Source: Microglena sp. YARC (taxonomy: Eukaryota > Chlorophyta > Chlorophyceae > Chlamydomonadales > Chlamydomonadaceae). Taken from it: a stretch of DNA of 64,000 bases. The stretch is from assembly GCA_022414725.1 (NCBI GenBank), contig CM039462.1, positions 131,943,891 to 132,007,890 of the forward strand, in the 5' to 3' direction. Under the pieces are notes generated by a model. The model worked only from the letters and a program-made list of their open reading frames with translations, did not search any database and was not told the DNA's origin. This document shows positions 20,238 to 33,236 of the stretch, one piece after another. Made by a program: the position numbers and the translations under genes. The first letter of the stretch is position 1; every line of letters starts with the position of its first letter.

Positions 20238-23200
20238 TTAGAGAGGGACTGCATCTGACAGGCTTAGGTCCTTGAGCCAAGCCTCTACACTGGCCATATC
20301 CCCATCTAGTTCGTCAGCAGTGAGGAAGGCTGACGCCTTGACACCAGCAGTCGAGAGGACCTCGAGCGCCTTGCTGTCTCCCATACCAGCCTGCATGCAC
20401 TTGAACGCTTCTTCAGAGAGATCGCGCTTAGGCTCGGCTCCAAAGTCACCAGACAGAAGCTCGGGAAGAGCTGAGGCAGGGAGAATATTCTGCTGGATGG
20501 CGGAACCAATGAAATGGCCGAGAATGGAGGGGGCCTTGGGGACGTCAAGACTGTGAGCAAGGTGAGAATGGGTGAAAGGGTTGCTCACAGGAAGTGGGGT
20601 TCAGCCTTGGGCAAGGTTGTGAGGGGTTGGGTGGGGGCGGGGGTCTGGGAGCTGAGTGATGGTTAACACGAGGGAAAACATTTTGTGTTGAGAAACTGGA
20701 CTTCAGGGTGTCTAGGATGAGAAACCCACCAAGTTGGTTGAGGTGTGTTGCACGATGCTGTCTGTTGTATGGTAACTACCATAGCATAGTAAGTGAGGGT
20801 GGCAGCAGAGACGTGCGACACCTGGCAGTTAATAAATGTGAAATCTGCGATGCAACCGACAGCCTAGCAACTATTGCGCATTTAATCAGATGGTTCCAGA
20901 TCTTACAAGTCTACACAACAGCGATCATTATGTGGACTGGCATACAACATATTACTCATTGCCAATTTCACTGGGTCAGTATCTAATATTGAAGATGTCC
21001 AGTGATTTATATACTCTTTCTTAGGTCATTAATATCAGCAATCAAACCCTGCCCTGGATATGTTGACTGTCAGAGCAAAGGGTTATTCAAGGGTTCTTTA
21101 AATTCTACGTTTGAGATGTTTCCGGAGAAACAAACTAAAGAAAACCTGTGTTTGAGATAAGAATAGCAAGGGATTGAATCAGACCCTCACTCCAGGTGAT
21201 GTATAACCAGGTGATGTATAACCATAATGATGTATAACCATAACCATAATCCCTCCAGGTGATGTATAACCAGGTGATGTATAACCATAATGATGTATAA
21301 CCATAACCATAATCCCTCCAGGTGATGTATAACCAGGTGATGTATAACCAGGTGATGTATAACCATAATGATGTATAACCAGGTGATATATAACCGTAAC
21401 CATAATCCCTCCAGGTGATGTATAACCAGGTGATGTATAAAACGGCCCTCCCAGCCTCACCCATACAGGACAAACTGCATGGGGAACACAGTGTGGTCTT
21501 GGTACTTCGATGAATTAGAGGGCAGTCTGAAATTATTTGAAGGTACAGCTACACAGCTGGTCCCTTATTTGAGATTTGAATATGAAGTCACCAAACTGTT
21601 AATGGTTTGGGTGAGCAGTCAGCTAAGGTTCATAGCCTTTCTACTGCAAACACTTGTGTCTTCGCCTTAACAAGTCGCCTTAAAAAGGTTATTTCTGTTT
21701 AATTTCTTGTTAACATCTCAAGGGCTCACCTCAAGTCCTCAAGCATATCCGTGTAGACCGAGAGTGCAGTAAGGATGTCTTCTAATTTGACCAAGCTGTT
21801 GGTGTATAGGTGCAACAGGAGTTCCTCCAATGCATCCACCTCCTGCAAGATGCAGCGCACGTGAGAAAGAGTAGTTAGAAGTTAGAAAATCGAATAGGCC
21901 CTGCAAAGACGACTCACACATCCCCAAGCCCACCAAAGCCCACACGCAAGACACCTACAACAAGAGGCAGAGCGCATGAGAAAAGGCACCAGTTAGAAAA
22001 GTGTATATGCCCTGCAAGACGACTAAAAAATCCCCAAGCCCATTAAAGCCCACACACATCACACCTCCTACGACATGCAGCATGCATGATGGGCGCCAAT
22101 TAGAGAAGCTAACATGCCCTAAAAAGACGACTCACACATCCCCAAGCCCAGCAAACTGACACGCAACACACCTCTTAGAAGAAGAAGCGCGAATGAGCAA
22201 AGGCATCAGTTTGATAAGTGAACAAGCCCTGCAAAGACGACTCAAACATCCCCAAGCCCACCTAACCCCACAAGCAAGACACCTCCTACGGCATGCAGCG
22301 CGCATTAGAGAAGGCACCAATTAGAAAAGTGAATATGCCCTGCGAAGACGACTCCCCCCCCCCCCCCCCCCAAGTCCACCAAACCCCACACGCAGCAGAC
22401 CTCTTACGACATGCAGCGCGCATGATAGAGGGCGCCGATTAGAGAAGCTAACATGCCCTGCAAAGTCGACTCAAACATCCCCAAGCCCACCAAACCCACA
22501 CGCAACACACCTCTTACAAGGTGCAGCGCGCATGAGAACAGGCACTAGTTAGAGAAGCGAACATGTCATGCAAAGACGACTCACACATCCCCAAGACCAC
22601 TTAAGCCCACACCCAACACACATCCTATGGCATGAGGGACGCATCCAGGAAGGTACCAGTTAGACAAGCGAGCATGTCCTGCTTATATGACCCCCCCCCA
22701 CACACACAAACCCACACCCACACACGTGCCACGAGATTTAGATGGATGATCACGAGATCTAAAAGGCACCAAAAACTATCCCGACCTTCGTGCGTTGCAG
22801 TTTTGGAAGTGTTGCTTATTTCTGGGGATATCTTTGCTTTGAAAAAGATAGCACGAGAAATATGCCACACATCCCAAACCCCATCGCACGCCTCCATCCA
22901 TCCATCCCCATGAGCTCATATACAACCTTCCTCTCTTAAGTGTACATGCCCTTGTACCTGGACTACAATATATATTGCTTCCTCCCCAGTAGAATCACCA
23001 AGCTTTCGCACCTTCTGCTTCATCGAGTTAAGCATAGTGTCCAAGCCAATTTCAACCAGCTTTGACATAAATTCAGGCGACTCCAGTTCTTTGACGCACG
23101 TACTGGCCTCTGCCTTATCCAAGGTGGAGCAAAATTCCGAGAACAAGCTTTCTGTCTTTCTTTTCAAGTCCTCCTCCGAACCTGGCTTGCCAGGGGCCCT

Positions 23201-26200
23201 AAAAAAGTCACATGTGAAGGGTGGAAGGAGATTAGAATAAGCATACTACATGAAGCCCCGGGCACATTTGGATCCCAGCAGGGCCCCAGAAACAAGTCCT
23301 ATTAGTGAGAGTGTTGGCAACGTAACAACAGGTGGCAACGGAAATGGAGCTGGCCGAAGCCAGTTAGTTATGAGACAGTTGGCTGACGTGCCAAGCTTCG
23401 TCTCGGTCGTCAGTCGGACAAACGGACAAGGGGGTGAATCTGGGGGCTCTAAAATTGTCATCATCATGATCATACAACATGTTGTCGGGCATCCATCCTC
23501 CTCCTCCCACCATTGCCTCCCTGTCCTTCTTCCTCCTCATCTACCCAGCTTAGCATTTTCTGCACCCTATCTCTCCCCCCACATTTATAACTGCTGCTAA
23601 CAGTCTCACTGTAACTCACTGTAGGAACAGTGAGTTTAACTTTCTAGTGCTTCATCCTTGGTCCTCTTTCGAGCTCTTGCTATTTTAGGGGGGACAAGGT
23701 CAAGAAGCCCTTCCTGGTAGTCTGGAAATATCCTATTTATTCAAGGTTGGACAACTCCATTCAGCTTAAGTCAGAAACTCGCTGGACTGTAACATACATA
23801 CACACCACCATCACTTACCCAGCACTGGGTGCACTGGATGATGCAGCAGGGGCAGCAGCAGTGCTAGCAATAGGGCTGGCGTTAGCACGAGCGATGGGCT
23901 GGTAATCACCAAGCAGGGCTGAGCTGCCAGTGAAATGCTTTTGGGAGGAGTTTGTCGAGGGCTTGTAAGACCAGATCTCGGCATCACCGTCACCCGCAGC
24001 GGAGCGCAGGGGTGGTAGGAGTGCAAAGTCTTCCACAGCTCCGATCCGCTGCTGAGCTGGCAGAGTCGGCAAGCTGGCTGATGTGGGGAAACAACGGGAG
24101 AGGGAGTGCTTGTCAGTCATTTCTGGTGTGAGTTTTGGGGGCATGAAAACGGGGTATGCACTTTGCTAGTGATGCATACGCGGGATTGTAGAACTTACGT
24201 CATCGAAGTTCAACTAGGGTTCACGCCACGGTCACATGAGTTTATAAAACCTAGGTCATGAAAATGCAACCAAGAACATGAAACCAACATATACCCAGTC
24301 ACGGAATTGAAAACAATCAGAACCCTGGGAACTTGTGAAGACATGCATACGAGTTGGGATATCATATGATGTTGACCAAAGGCATTTATGACATCATATC
24401 ATATGCTGTTGGCCAAAGGTGAGTATGATATCATATCACTTGATGTTCACCAAAGGCGTTTATGATATGATATGATATGATGTTGGCCAAAGGCGAGTAT
24501 GACACCATATCATATTACAAACTGCATCATATGATATTGTACATAAATGGTAACTTTAGCCTAGTCAGACTGCCAGCATCATATGATATCATACTGCCGT
24601 TCCCCATGTATGCGTAAATAAGCTTCAGCAGGTACTTGCCAACATGGTACAAACGATGGTAAAGGTCTCAAACAAATGTATGTAGGCAGCAAACAAACAA
24701 CTTCATGTATGCTGTTGTAAATGCCCAACATGCATCGGGGCTTCAAGGCTCAGTTGAAGAAATTCAACCATGTGGAGTATCGTCACAGAAATCAGTAGCG
24801 CGGATAAACCATTCTCATCATTGCCTTCAGAAGTTCAGGGCACAGTCATGTTTGTGCATATGTTGCAGGCCAGAGTAGCCAGATTGGCTAAGGGGACTTG
24901 CTCAACCAATACGTATGTCAGTAATACTATCAGGACAAAGCTGGACCAGGCAGGCATGCTTGGAGCCAGGAGTCAGTAGGAGTTCAGTGAACGAATAGCA
25001 TTAGATACTTGTTTGAAATTCACTGGCTTGATATGTACTTCTTTGGCATGTACTGGCTGAACATAGAATTCTTTAACATTTACTGGCTTCATTCATACAT
25101 ATTTAACATATACTTGTTTGACGTATACTGGCTTTATGTATAACTGTTTGACATATACTTGTATGATATGCACTTGTTTGACATATACTTGTTTGAAGTA
25201 TACTGGCTATATATTCTTGTTTGACATATGCTTGTTTGACATATGCTTGTTTGACATATACTGGCTTAATATATACTTGTTCGACATATACTTCTTTGAT
25301 ATGCACTTGTTTGACATATACTTCTTTGATATGCACTTGTTTGACATATACTGGCTCAATATATACTTGTTTGACATATACTTCTTTGATATGCACTTGT
25401 TTGACATATACTGGCTCAATATATACGTGTTTGACAGATACTGGCTTGATACATACTTCTTGACATATTCTTTCGGATTACATTGTTCAAGTTCTTGTAA
25501 AACATTTAGTCAAGCCCCAGACTCACCAGCTATATTTGAGGACACCATACCCAACTCAGCCTCAGCCTGCGCTCGCACATCTTCCAACTTCTTAGCAGTG
25601 AAAACTTCGCGCCGTGCAACCCAATTGGACTTTCGCAGATCCTACAGAGAAGGAGGTTAAGAAAAAGGTTGAGAAGACAGGAGAGCACTGATTCAACATA
25701 ATGATGGGATTGTATTTGTAGCTTGGTGACCATAAAACTAAGCTTAGCCAATTATAAGGGTGCTGATTGTTGAGCCGTGTGAACTTGTTGGTTGAGTGCA
25801 CTAGTCCCCCCCCCTCTCCCCCCCCCCCTCAAGACAACCAATTGTAGCAACTAAGCATGGGTTGGCTCACTCAACTCACGCCCCTGGGGCTGTTTTGTAC
25901 AGGGCGCGTGCATGTGGCAAGTCTTATTGTTATTGTTGCTGCTCTTGTAATTGGCGGTGTTGATAACGGTGTTGCTGCTGTTGTTGCTGCTGTTGTTTCT
26001 ACCAAAGCTGTTTCTGTTGCTTGTGTTCTTGTTGAGCTGTGGAGAAACACGAACGCCTGTAAATTGGGTCGTCTGGTTAGTAGACGTGCCTCTTTACTCG
26101 CCACATGCCCAGTTTGCTGACGCCACCCGCACAAAGCGACCCTACACTCTGCTTGAAGTTCGAGTGCACTGCAGGCACGCTCAACCCTAGCCCCATAATT

Positions 26201-29200
26201 GTGCAAGCGAGCAAGCTTGCACACTTGATCCTATTTGCATAAGCAGATGAATTGCTTTGGGGCTCACCATGAGGTCCTTGATAAGGAAGCGCACACGGGG
26301 TGGGAGGGCCTTGTCAGTCTCAAACTTAGCAAGAGTTCTGAAGAAATCTTCCAACCTGAAATACAGAGTAGGGTGATCCCAAAATTTAGAGCTTGTTGGA
26401 AGTTGATGTACAGATGTACAGATAAATGGGACCTCCTGCAGAGAATGTACACAAAACACCGCATGCTTCAACATGTCCCCCTACATTGAGCCTGCGTCAC
26501 TAAGGAATGCACAGGGGGTCTAAATCAGAATGCTCGCATTGGTGCATGCTACGGTTTATCTTTTTGGCTAACAGCACCATTTTCTAAGCAGCTCTTTGAG
26601 ACTGCCACTGGGCCAAACCCAAAGATTCCTGGAGCACTGGCAAGCTGACAATATCAGCTTTCAGGTGCCTTGGTTGCTTTTAGGGTTCTTTTGTTGCTTC
26701 TATTTTCTGGTGGATAAAGAGAGAGCCCAGGGAGCTGCCCATAAGCTGCTGCTTGTACCAGAAAAGAAAAACTATGGTGCGTGCGTGATTATCATGTGCC
26801 TAATCACCAATGATGGGTCGTACAGGGCACATTGAAAAAAACTTCACTGGGGCCTGACACTGTCCCGACTCGAGTTGTAGATTCACCGCCTTGTTAGACA
26901 AGCTTCCTCTAGGGATCCAGAGAACAATGCAATCTACTACAGGCAGCAAATGCCAACACATCTTCTGAAACAAAAAACAAATACTGTTCCGAGTAATTGG
27001 TTTGGACATCGTGCACTTTTTTTCTTCGTGCGACGCAACACAAATTGAGAAATTCAGTGCAACGCGCTGCCCACCAAACCACACTTGTGTGCGACGCGTC
27101 GCCCAAGTCGCTGCGTGGATCAGACACATGGGTCTGGTTAAACTAGTCAGAAATGCCCTCCCGGATCCCCCGGGCTCTGCGCTCCCGTACACAAAAACAG
27201 TGACAACATGCTGTCTTCCATACCGACTACACCAACCCAAAAGTAGTAATGTTCTCACTAACACCCTGCCATCAACATGAGTTCACAAATAAGACTTGCA
27301 AGCACCGAGTAAATAACATGGGTTACGCACTTGGCCTTGGTGTTGGCATTCTCGCTCTTTGCCAATTTTGATCCAGCAGTTCCAATCATCTCACAGGCGG
27401 CCTGAAATGTCATCATGCAGCAGAAAATTTGTGTCAGTTCTTGTAAGTGTGTGTGTGTGTGTGTGTCTGTACATGTGTGCTCGTGTGTGCCTATGCGTGC
27501 TTGTGTGTCTATCTGTGTGTGCTAGTGTGTGTGTGTGTCTGAGTGCTTGCGTGTGTGCATGTCTGCTGGTATACATCATGGAGGAAGCCTCACGCTGACA
27601 GAAAAATGAGAAAAAGCTGTGTGTTAACATGCATGTGACAGGCACTGACATATGCATTGATGCAGATTCACAAGGCAACAAAAACCAGGCTAATCAAGTA
27701 GGGGCAAGTCATATCCACGACAGTCTGATCATCCAAATCCAGATATGTCCGAGTCAATTTGTACCATCATCCACTGGGTGAGGTGAGGTGGGGGGAGGGG
27801 GGAGGCGAGGTAGGGGGGGGAAGGGAGGTGAGATAAGTTGGGGTGGAGGTGAGGGGTGTGTGGTGGGGCAGGGGTGGGGGGGGATGTGTGTGTGCATGTG
27901 TGTGTATTTGTGGGCGCATGTGACGGCAATCGCTCATGACCTCACCCATGAAGGAAAAAAGCAACACCCTCTCGTCCCTCGCATTCACTTTAATAATCAG
28001 ATAAACTGTTTCTGTTTAAATCTGCAATATGATTTAGCTGCTTGTAAATTATGCTTATATTTCCCACATCTGCACACCTCAATGTTGTCTTCAGTAGGAA
28101 GAGTCTTGCCCTTCTCCTTCTCAAGCAAGGACTCAACACACGTGCCCATGATCCAGTCCTTCACCATATCCATCTTGTAGAGCTCTGAAATGAGGCGCAT
28201 GTTACCAAGAGTCCTCTTTTTAACTGCGCGCTCGGCCTTGCTACGCACATCCTCCTCGCTGATCGTTAGCAGCACCTCCCGGGCCTGCTCAGTGCCCTCA
28301 AACTCATCCTGGCATGTGTTCAGCAAGATCTGGTGGAAAGCCATGGGCTTAGGAGACTCTGAATCCATGGAAGGGAAGGTGGGCAGCTCCTTTGACAGCT
28401 CGAAGCATAGTTCAGCGTACATGGTGCAAAACGTGGGCTGCTCCACAGCGTTTTCAAATACCAGCGTAATAGTCTGCTGCAACAAGCTTGCTGTGGTAAT
28501 GACTTCTAAGAGCTGCTGAAGCAGGCGTTCGAACTTCTCAGGGGTCAGCTTGTTCAGAATACCCTTGATTTGGCGAATTGACTGCGAGGCACGGGTCCCA
28601 GAGAAGGATAGTTGGCATGGCAGCACAGCAAGATACTAACAACGTGCAAGGTGCAAACCAGGCATGGAGGTAACAGATTTTAAACAGTTTTTAAATTATG
28701 CACGTGCACGACACTGCATCACTCCGTAAAGCATGCAACAGCAGGCACATAAATTCCACTTGCTATCATGCTTATGCTTATCGAAGTCCCTGCAACCTGA
28801 GTGCGAATTGATCAAGGGTATATACAGACAAGATCTCTGCATATATTAGGAAAAAGTATAGCACGCCAATAAACAAAAAATGTTTTCTATCCCTCAGCTT
28901 GGCAAACTATTTGGATGTCCAATGGGGAAATTCATCAGGCAATATCTTCCCCAATCCTTCCCCCATCACATTAATACCAGCAGACCACACTACCAGAATG
29001 GCTTGATGAACCCACGCCTAACGTTCATCGTGACACATATCGCCTAATTATCCACGGGCTTCAACGAAGAAACAAAATTGTATCTCACCTTCTCAGCGGC
29101 AGAAACTTGTGCTCCTGGCCTGTAAGCCTGACGTCCCATATCAGCAGCACTGACAATCTGGGAGGAGGGTGGATGTCAGATCAGTTGGATGTGGGGTAAA

Positions 29201-30281
29201 AACTAACTGCAATGCATGAGCACAAATCAAGGGGCATTTCCCAAAAAATCTTACCTCGCCCTGACCAGTGGGGGCAGGAGTGACGGCAGCAGGGGCAGAA
29301 GCTCTGGCAGCTCTGGCAGCTCTGGCAGGAGCAGCAGCTGCCTGAGGCTGCGCGGAATCCTTTGGTGCCGCAGCAGCCTTTCCGTTCGAGTTAGCAGCAG
29401 CTGGTGCTGGCGCAGCAGCAGTGCTTGCGACAATTGCAGGGGCATCCTTGGAACGCCAGTCGCGATCATCAAGCTCTTCAGCGGCAACTTTCTGCATAGA
29501 ACATTTTGAAGATCCTACGACTCAGATCTAGGTGATGGTCTCGTCAGACATCAGAACGACTTCAACATTCCCTAATATTAACTTCCAGTGTCTAGTAGTT
29601 ACAGTGCAGATTGAATATAGCAGCAGTGGTGGCAGCAGCAGCAGCAGCAGTAGCTTCAGTGGCAGAGGGAAAAGGGTAAAAGAAAGCCTTTTCGGCCCCC
29701 ATGTGTAGACAATATTTCTATCCGACGTCTTACTTGCAAAGCAGATGAAGAGAGCAAATACAAAAGAAAGAAACCACACAATAGATAGATGAAGCGCAAG
29801 GAAGGGTACATGGACACACCAGTAGTGCAGCCCGCTGCTGATCCTTCTCGGACTGCTCCTGGATGACGAACTCAACGTTCAAATGCTGCAACTCGATGGG
29901 GCATTTGTTGTACATCTGCGTAGCATGATATAGGAGGGGGGGTTAGTCGATCACCTCGGCATTAACACAGCAGCTAGCCGCCTGGAAAACTTACCTCCAT
30001 GAACTCCAGGAGGAAGGTCTTCGAATACTTAATTCGCTCCGCGTCATTCTTGGCGATGGCCTCCCCGGATGCGACACCAACCACAGCAGCCTGCAGTACC
30101 CAAGAGGCAGGTCAGATCGCCAATTCCAAGGGATACAAAATTTGCCTACAAATGTGCCTACTTGTTTGCTCTTAATTCCGAAGCCGGATCCCTTTCCAAA
30201 CTGGGAGAAAGGATTGGCCCCACCAGAACCACCAGGGCGCAAAGTGATAGGCCTTAAAGAGATTGTCTCGTCTTCAGCCAT
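20238..30281 (-). CDS. eIF(iso)4G/eIF4G translation initiation scaffold (about 773 aa, 13 exons)
   Basis: Cytosolic scaffold that bridges cap-bound eIF4E, eIF4A and eIF3 in translation initiation. Exons (descending): 30281-30162, 30090-29995, 29915-29820, 29491-29255, 29157-29089, 28581-28078, 27401-27331, 26355-26268, 25641-25527, 24077-23819, 23198-22958, 21842-21730, 20550-20238; all phases agree. Residues 62-68 are YSKTFLL, a canonical YxxxxL-hydrophobic eIF4E-binding motif. An Ala/Pro-rich linker (exon 4) precedes the MIF4G domain (from about residue 207, SIRQIKGILNKLTPEKF, through exons 6-8), followed by the DLRKSNWVARRE segment typical of plant eIFiso4G. An MA3 domain begins near residue 565 (EFCSTLDKAEASTCVKEL) and continues into exon 13 (LDVPKAPSILGHFIG). 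Length and order fit plant eIFiso4G (about 730-790 aa); no W2 domain is seen. The exon 13 acceptor could instead lie about 30 nt upstream. Confidence 0.9.
21184..21445. repeat. Minisatellite ccaggtgatgtataac in the last intron of the eIF(iso)4G gene
   Basis: 15-bp units (ggtgatgtataacca) organised into larger repeats that include ataaccataatccctcc. It lies between exons 12 and 13. Confidence 0.85.
21842..22645. repeat. Array next to the exon 12 acceptor of the eIF(iso)4G gene (about 115-120-bp units)
   Basis: Seven or so units with cctcctacgacatgcagcgcg, ttagaaaagtgaacatgccc and gcaaagacgactcacacatc follow exon 12 directly. Each begins with a diverged copy of the exon 12 acceptor zone (acctcctgcaagatgcagcg). 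It continues into exon 11-12 intron sequence without other genes. Confidence 0.8.
24354..24604. mobile_element. hAT-type MITE, family C
   Basis: Palindromic atgatatcat-rich element ending ctgccgttcccc. The possible 8-bp duplication (catgcata/catgtatg) is imperfect. It lies in intergenic-looking intron DNA between exons 9 and 10 of the eIF(iso)4G gene. Confidence 0.6.
25020..25465. repeat. 21-bp minisatellite (tttgacatatacttg)
   Basis: About twenty units of roughly 21 bp alternate tttgacatatacttgttt and gatatgcactt/ggctcaatata. It lies just 3' of the exon 9 donor of the eIF(iso)4G gene. The unit length is a multiple of three, so open frames persist on both strands. Confidence 0.85.
26550..26776. 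mobile_element. MITE, family A, with near-perfect 8-bp target duplication
   Basis: Flanked by gtgcatgc and gtgcgtgc (seven of eight match). The inner arms include ctaagcagctctttgag and ccataagctgctgcttgta. Confidence 0.7.
27440..27905. repeat. GT-rich and G-rich low-complexity tracts
   Basis: 27443-27560 is a degenerate (TG)n tract. 27780-27895 is GGGGAGG/GGTGGGG-rich with G-quadruplex potential on the plus strand. Both lie in the intron between exons 6 and 7 of the eIF(iso)4G gene. Confidence 0.8.
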
Positions 30282-30600
30282 TTTTTAGAAATGATAGAAA
30301 TTGGAGAACGAGCCCCGCGTGGGCGACAAGGGATCTTGAAAGCATCCGGGTCATTATCTTGTACCGGGACGGTACAGTGCATGCTGGGCGCTTGCGCTTG
30401 AGCGGGGCGGGGCGGGGCGGGAGCCTGGAGCCTGGAGCGGGTCGGTTGGGGCGGGTTGGGGGTCGGTTGCGTCTCCCAGAGCGGCGTCTCCTTCTTCTGC
30501 AGGAGGTTGATGAGCTCCCCCCGCCTCAACCCACCCAACCCACCCAAAGCATAAGAAAGGAACTAAAGTACCGGTAAACGAAATGATAAATAAATCAGAC
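30282..30600 (-). promoter_or_regulatory. Upstream region of the eIF(iso)4G gene with GC boxes
   Basis: Within 150 bp upstream of the ATG lies a run of GGGGC units (about 30402-30422, plus strand), then gagcctggagcctggagcgg. Such GC runs are common near transcription starts. No TATA box is evident. Promoter function is inferred from position only. Confidence 0.35.
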
Positions 30601-30984
30601 AAGTAAATAGCAAATTAATCATACATGTCTTGCAGCATGTTGACTGTACTAAATCACTACAGGTAGCGGTAGGGGGTAAACATCTGAGGGGTTAACATAT
30701 TAGGGGACTAAAGAGTCATCTTCAGCAGTCCTGTAGGTGTGATGGGGGGATGGGGGGATCTGCGCCTTTCCTGCTAGCCTGCCCCAGTCTGGCTGGGGGG
30801 CTGGGGCTGCTTCTGTAAGGCGTAGATTGGCCGCTTTTGGCGCCATGCTTTCTCCAGCCCATGACTTGGCAAGGCAGGCTTTGAGGAGAGTAGTGTAGTG
30901 TTGCTTGCTGTGCCTGCAGCCAGAGAGCAGCCTGAATGACGATGGACCATGTAATAAAAACAAAACAACCTCAGAAAACCAATA

Positions 30985-32060
30985 TATCTAATATTATCAT
31001 GGAAGAGCTGGGTAGAACCCCGTTGTGTTTTGCTTGGCTTAAACAAGCTTTGCGCTTCTGGAACAAGACCATACATAAAGAACCTGAGGATCTCATTAGA
31101 ATGGCTCTTGAGGAATCTTTTGACTCCAACACTGGCTGGGTTCATGACTTGCGTTGTGCTCTCCACAAGCTAGGATCCAGTAAAAACATCAACATTTTGG
31201 AGGCTGTCGATGTCGAAGGTATTATGTCTGAAGTTTTTGAGTCATGGAGGTTTAAGTACCCAAGTGACACCAATGCAGTTAGAGACATCCCTGATGAGAG
31301 AAGGGTTGGCTTTAAACGCCTCCGATACCAAAAATGGTTCGCAGCCAACAGCAATGATGAGAATGGCTTGATTCCCTTTACATCCGCCTTACATAAGCAG
31401 GATCAGATTCGTTCTATAGCACAGTTTAGAATGGGTTCCCATTGGCTGAACACAGAAAGAATGAGGGTGGTGGATAGAGCACACATCCCTCGCTCAATGA
31501 GACACTGTCAAATGTGTGGGTTCCAAAAACCTGAGGATGAAATGCATATGTTTGAGTGCCCTTTTTATAATGATATTCGCCTCCGCTACCAGAAGCTGTT
31601 TACAGATATTTATAGGCATGTCCATGAGGATACCAACTTAACCGTATGGAATGTGGAATTCTGCGATTCCACATTCAGAACCTTAATGAATGGAAATGGC
31701 ACTAAGTCTTTTTGGAGCAACCTAGCCGAGTATCTTTCTACTTGTAGAAGAGCAAGACAGGAAGCCCTGGACTGCTTAGTGGCACCGTAATTTATCATCC
31801 CTTTTTTTCTTCTTCTTGTGACTTCTCATTTGTTAGCTTCTTACCTCCGCCACTGTAAGTGGTTGAGATCTGGGTCCGGCTCTAAGGGGTTTAATACCTA
31901 CGCCACCAAAACGGTGGTTGGGAGTTTGGTTTGTTTGTCCTCGACACACCCCTGATGTAATGGGGTTTTTTGCTTTGTGGGTGCTTTTTCTTTTTGTTTA
32001 AAGCACAGAGTCTCATACACCCTCGCGGTGTCAAGTAGACTTTAACATGTAATGTTATGT
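30985..32060 (+). mobile_element. 5'-truncated LINE (copy 1), C-terminal ORF and 3' UTR
   Basis: The frame to 31790 encodes the last 265 or so residues of a non-LTR retrotransposon ORF2, after the reverse transcriptase core, ending with a zinc-knuckle-like C-x2-C-x9-H-x4-C (CQMCGFQK ... HMFEC). The 3' UTR (31791-32045) has hairpins (caccaaaacggtgg; acaccctcgcggtgt) and ends taacatgtaatgttatgtta, with a short tandem ATGTT tail leading into (TA)n. Homology to copy 2 begins at about 30985 (atctaatattatcatgg). It differs from copy 2 at only about five residues, so both are young. Confidence 0.85.
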
Positions 32061-32070
32061 TATGTTATGT

Positions 32071-32129
<59 letters not shown>

Positions 32130-32530
32130 TTGTATATATATAGGCGTAAAAAAGCTCAATACGAAATGTCTAAAAACTTCCAGATCTACTTAGCAGACGA
32201 GGGGCCTGTATGGTTCAACAGTGTTGGTGTGGTGTGGTGAGGTGGGGTTGGGTCGGGGCTGGGGGCTAGGTGTTTGGTGCTTGGTGTTGATGTTGGTGTC
32301 GGGGTTAGGGTTGGGGCTGGGCTGGGCTGGGCTGGGGATGGGGTTGGGGGTTGGAGTGGGGGGGGCGGGGTGGTGGGTAATACTTATTGCAAGAGATCCA
32401 AAGTGGTGCCATAGAATACCCTTTCCAAGGCCTACTCATGGGAGGTATCAGAATGTCATTTGGAGGTCTGAGTAAAAAGGTCGCAAAAAACAAAGGACGG
32501 CTGCCCCCCCCCCCCCCCCCCCCCCCCCCC
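32047..32530. repeat. (TA)n, GGTTGGGG-rich tract and poly-C
   Basis: 32070-32126 is (TA)n. 32221-32372 is a degenerate ggttggggctggg tract. 32505-32530 is an uninterrupted C run. None is coding. Confidence 0.85.
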
Positions 32531-33170
32531 TTTCTCTTAAAATGAGGTGCTCAGAAAAAATCTGAAAATGATCAATAAATCGCAAATAATTATTTCATAA
32601 TCATTCTATACTCGGAATAAATTGATCGGCTTTTATCAACTTTTCTGGCTGAAGCTGTGTAACTAAGTTTAAATTTCAATTTTGTAACTAAGTTTAAATT
32701 ACAATTACAATTACAATTTCAATGTAACTAAGTTTAAGTTCAAGTTTTCAACTTTTCGTAGACCCTAAACCTCCTGATGCATATACTTTATATAGAGGGC
32801 AGCTGCTGACAGCCAAGAGTTGATGAGCTGGTCCCCAACGAATGCACGGGTGGTAAGCATGCAACGAGCTTCATCCATGATGGCAAATTGGCAATATGAG
32901 AATCTCTTTATAAACATAGAATATAATAATCTCTGTATATACATCCCTTCCCAGAGGGGCAATTCTACGTAGCCTATTTGCCTTTGCCATCTAGACAGTG
33001 AAAACACACACAAGGATATTTCCAGCACATTCTAAAATCTGACAATCTGAATCTGCATTACAAGTAGAAGCCAAGGTACAAGGAATTTACTAGTGCTAAA
33101 TGTAGTCGACACGCCGGAAGCTATGCTTGTGGATTTCTATACACAACACAAGCTGCTTGTGAACAATGAT
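32531..33170. other. Spacer between the two LINE copies
   Basis: AT-rich, with short taactaagtttaaattaca repeats (32660-32735). No gene, tRNA or recognisable element was seen. Confidence 0.4.
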
Positions 33171-33177
33171 AAGGTGG

Positions 33178-33236
33178 GACATGGGCCCAGTGAAAGCAAA
33201 CGGGCTGGCCCCCTCAACCTCACGCCTCGTAACATT
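33178..33236. mobile_element. Hairpin-element fragment interrupted by LINE copy 2
   Basis: gcccagtgaaagcaaacggg through cacgcctcgtaa matches one half of the dispersed hairpin element. The LINE tail (acattacattacattacat) starts exactly where the hairpin loop would be. Confidence 0.6.

Noticed and set aside
25118..25660. 180-codon plus-strand frame rich in LFDIY
   Set aside because: A 21-bp minisatellite in an intron of the eIF(iso)4G gene, antisense to its exon 9.
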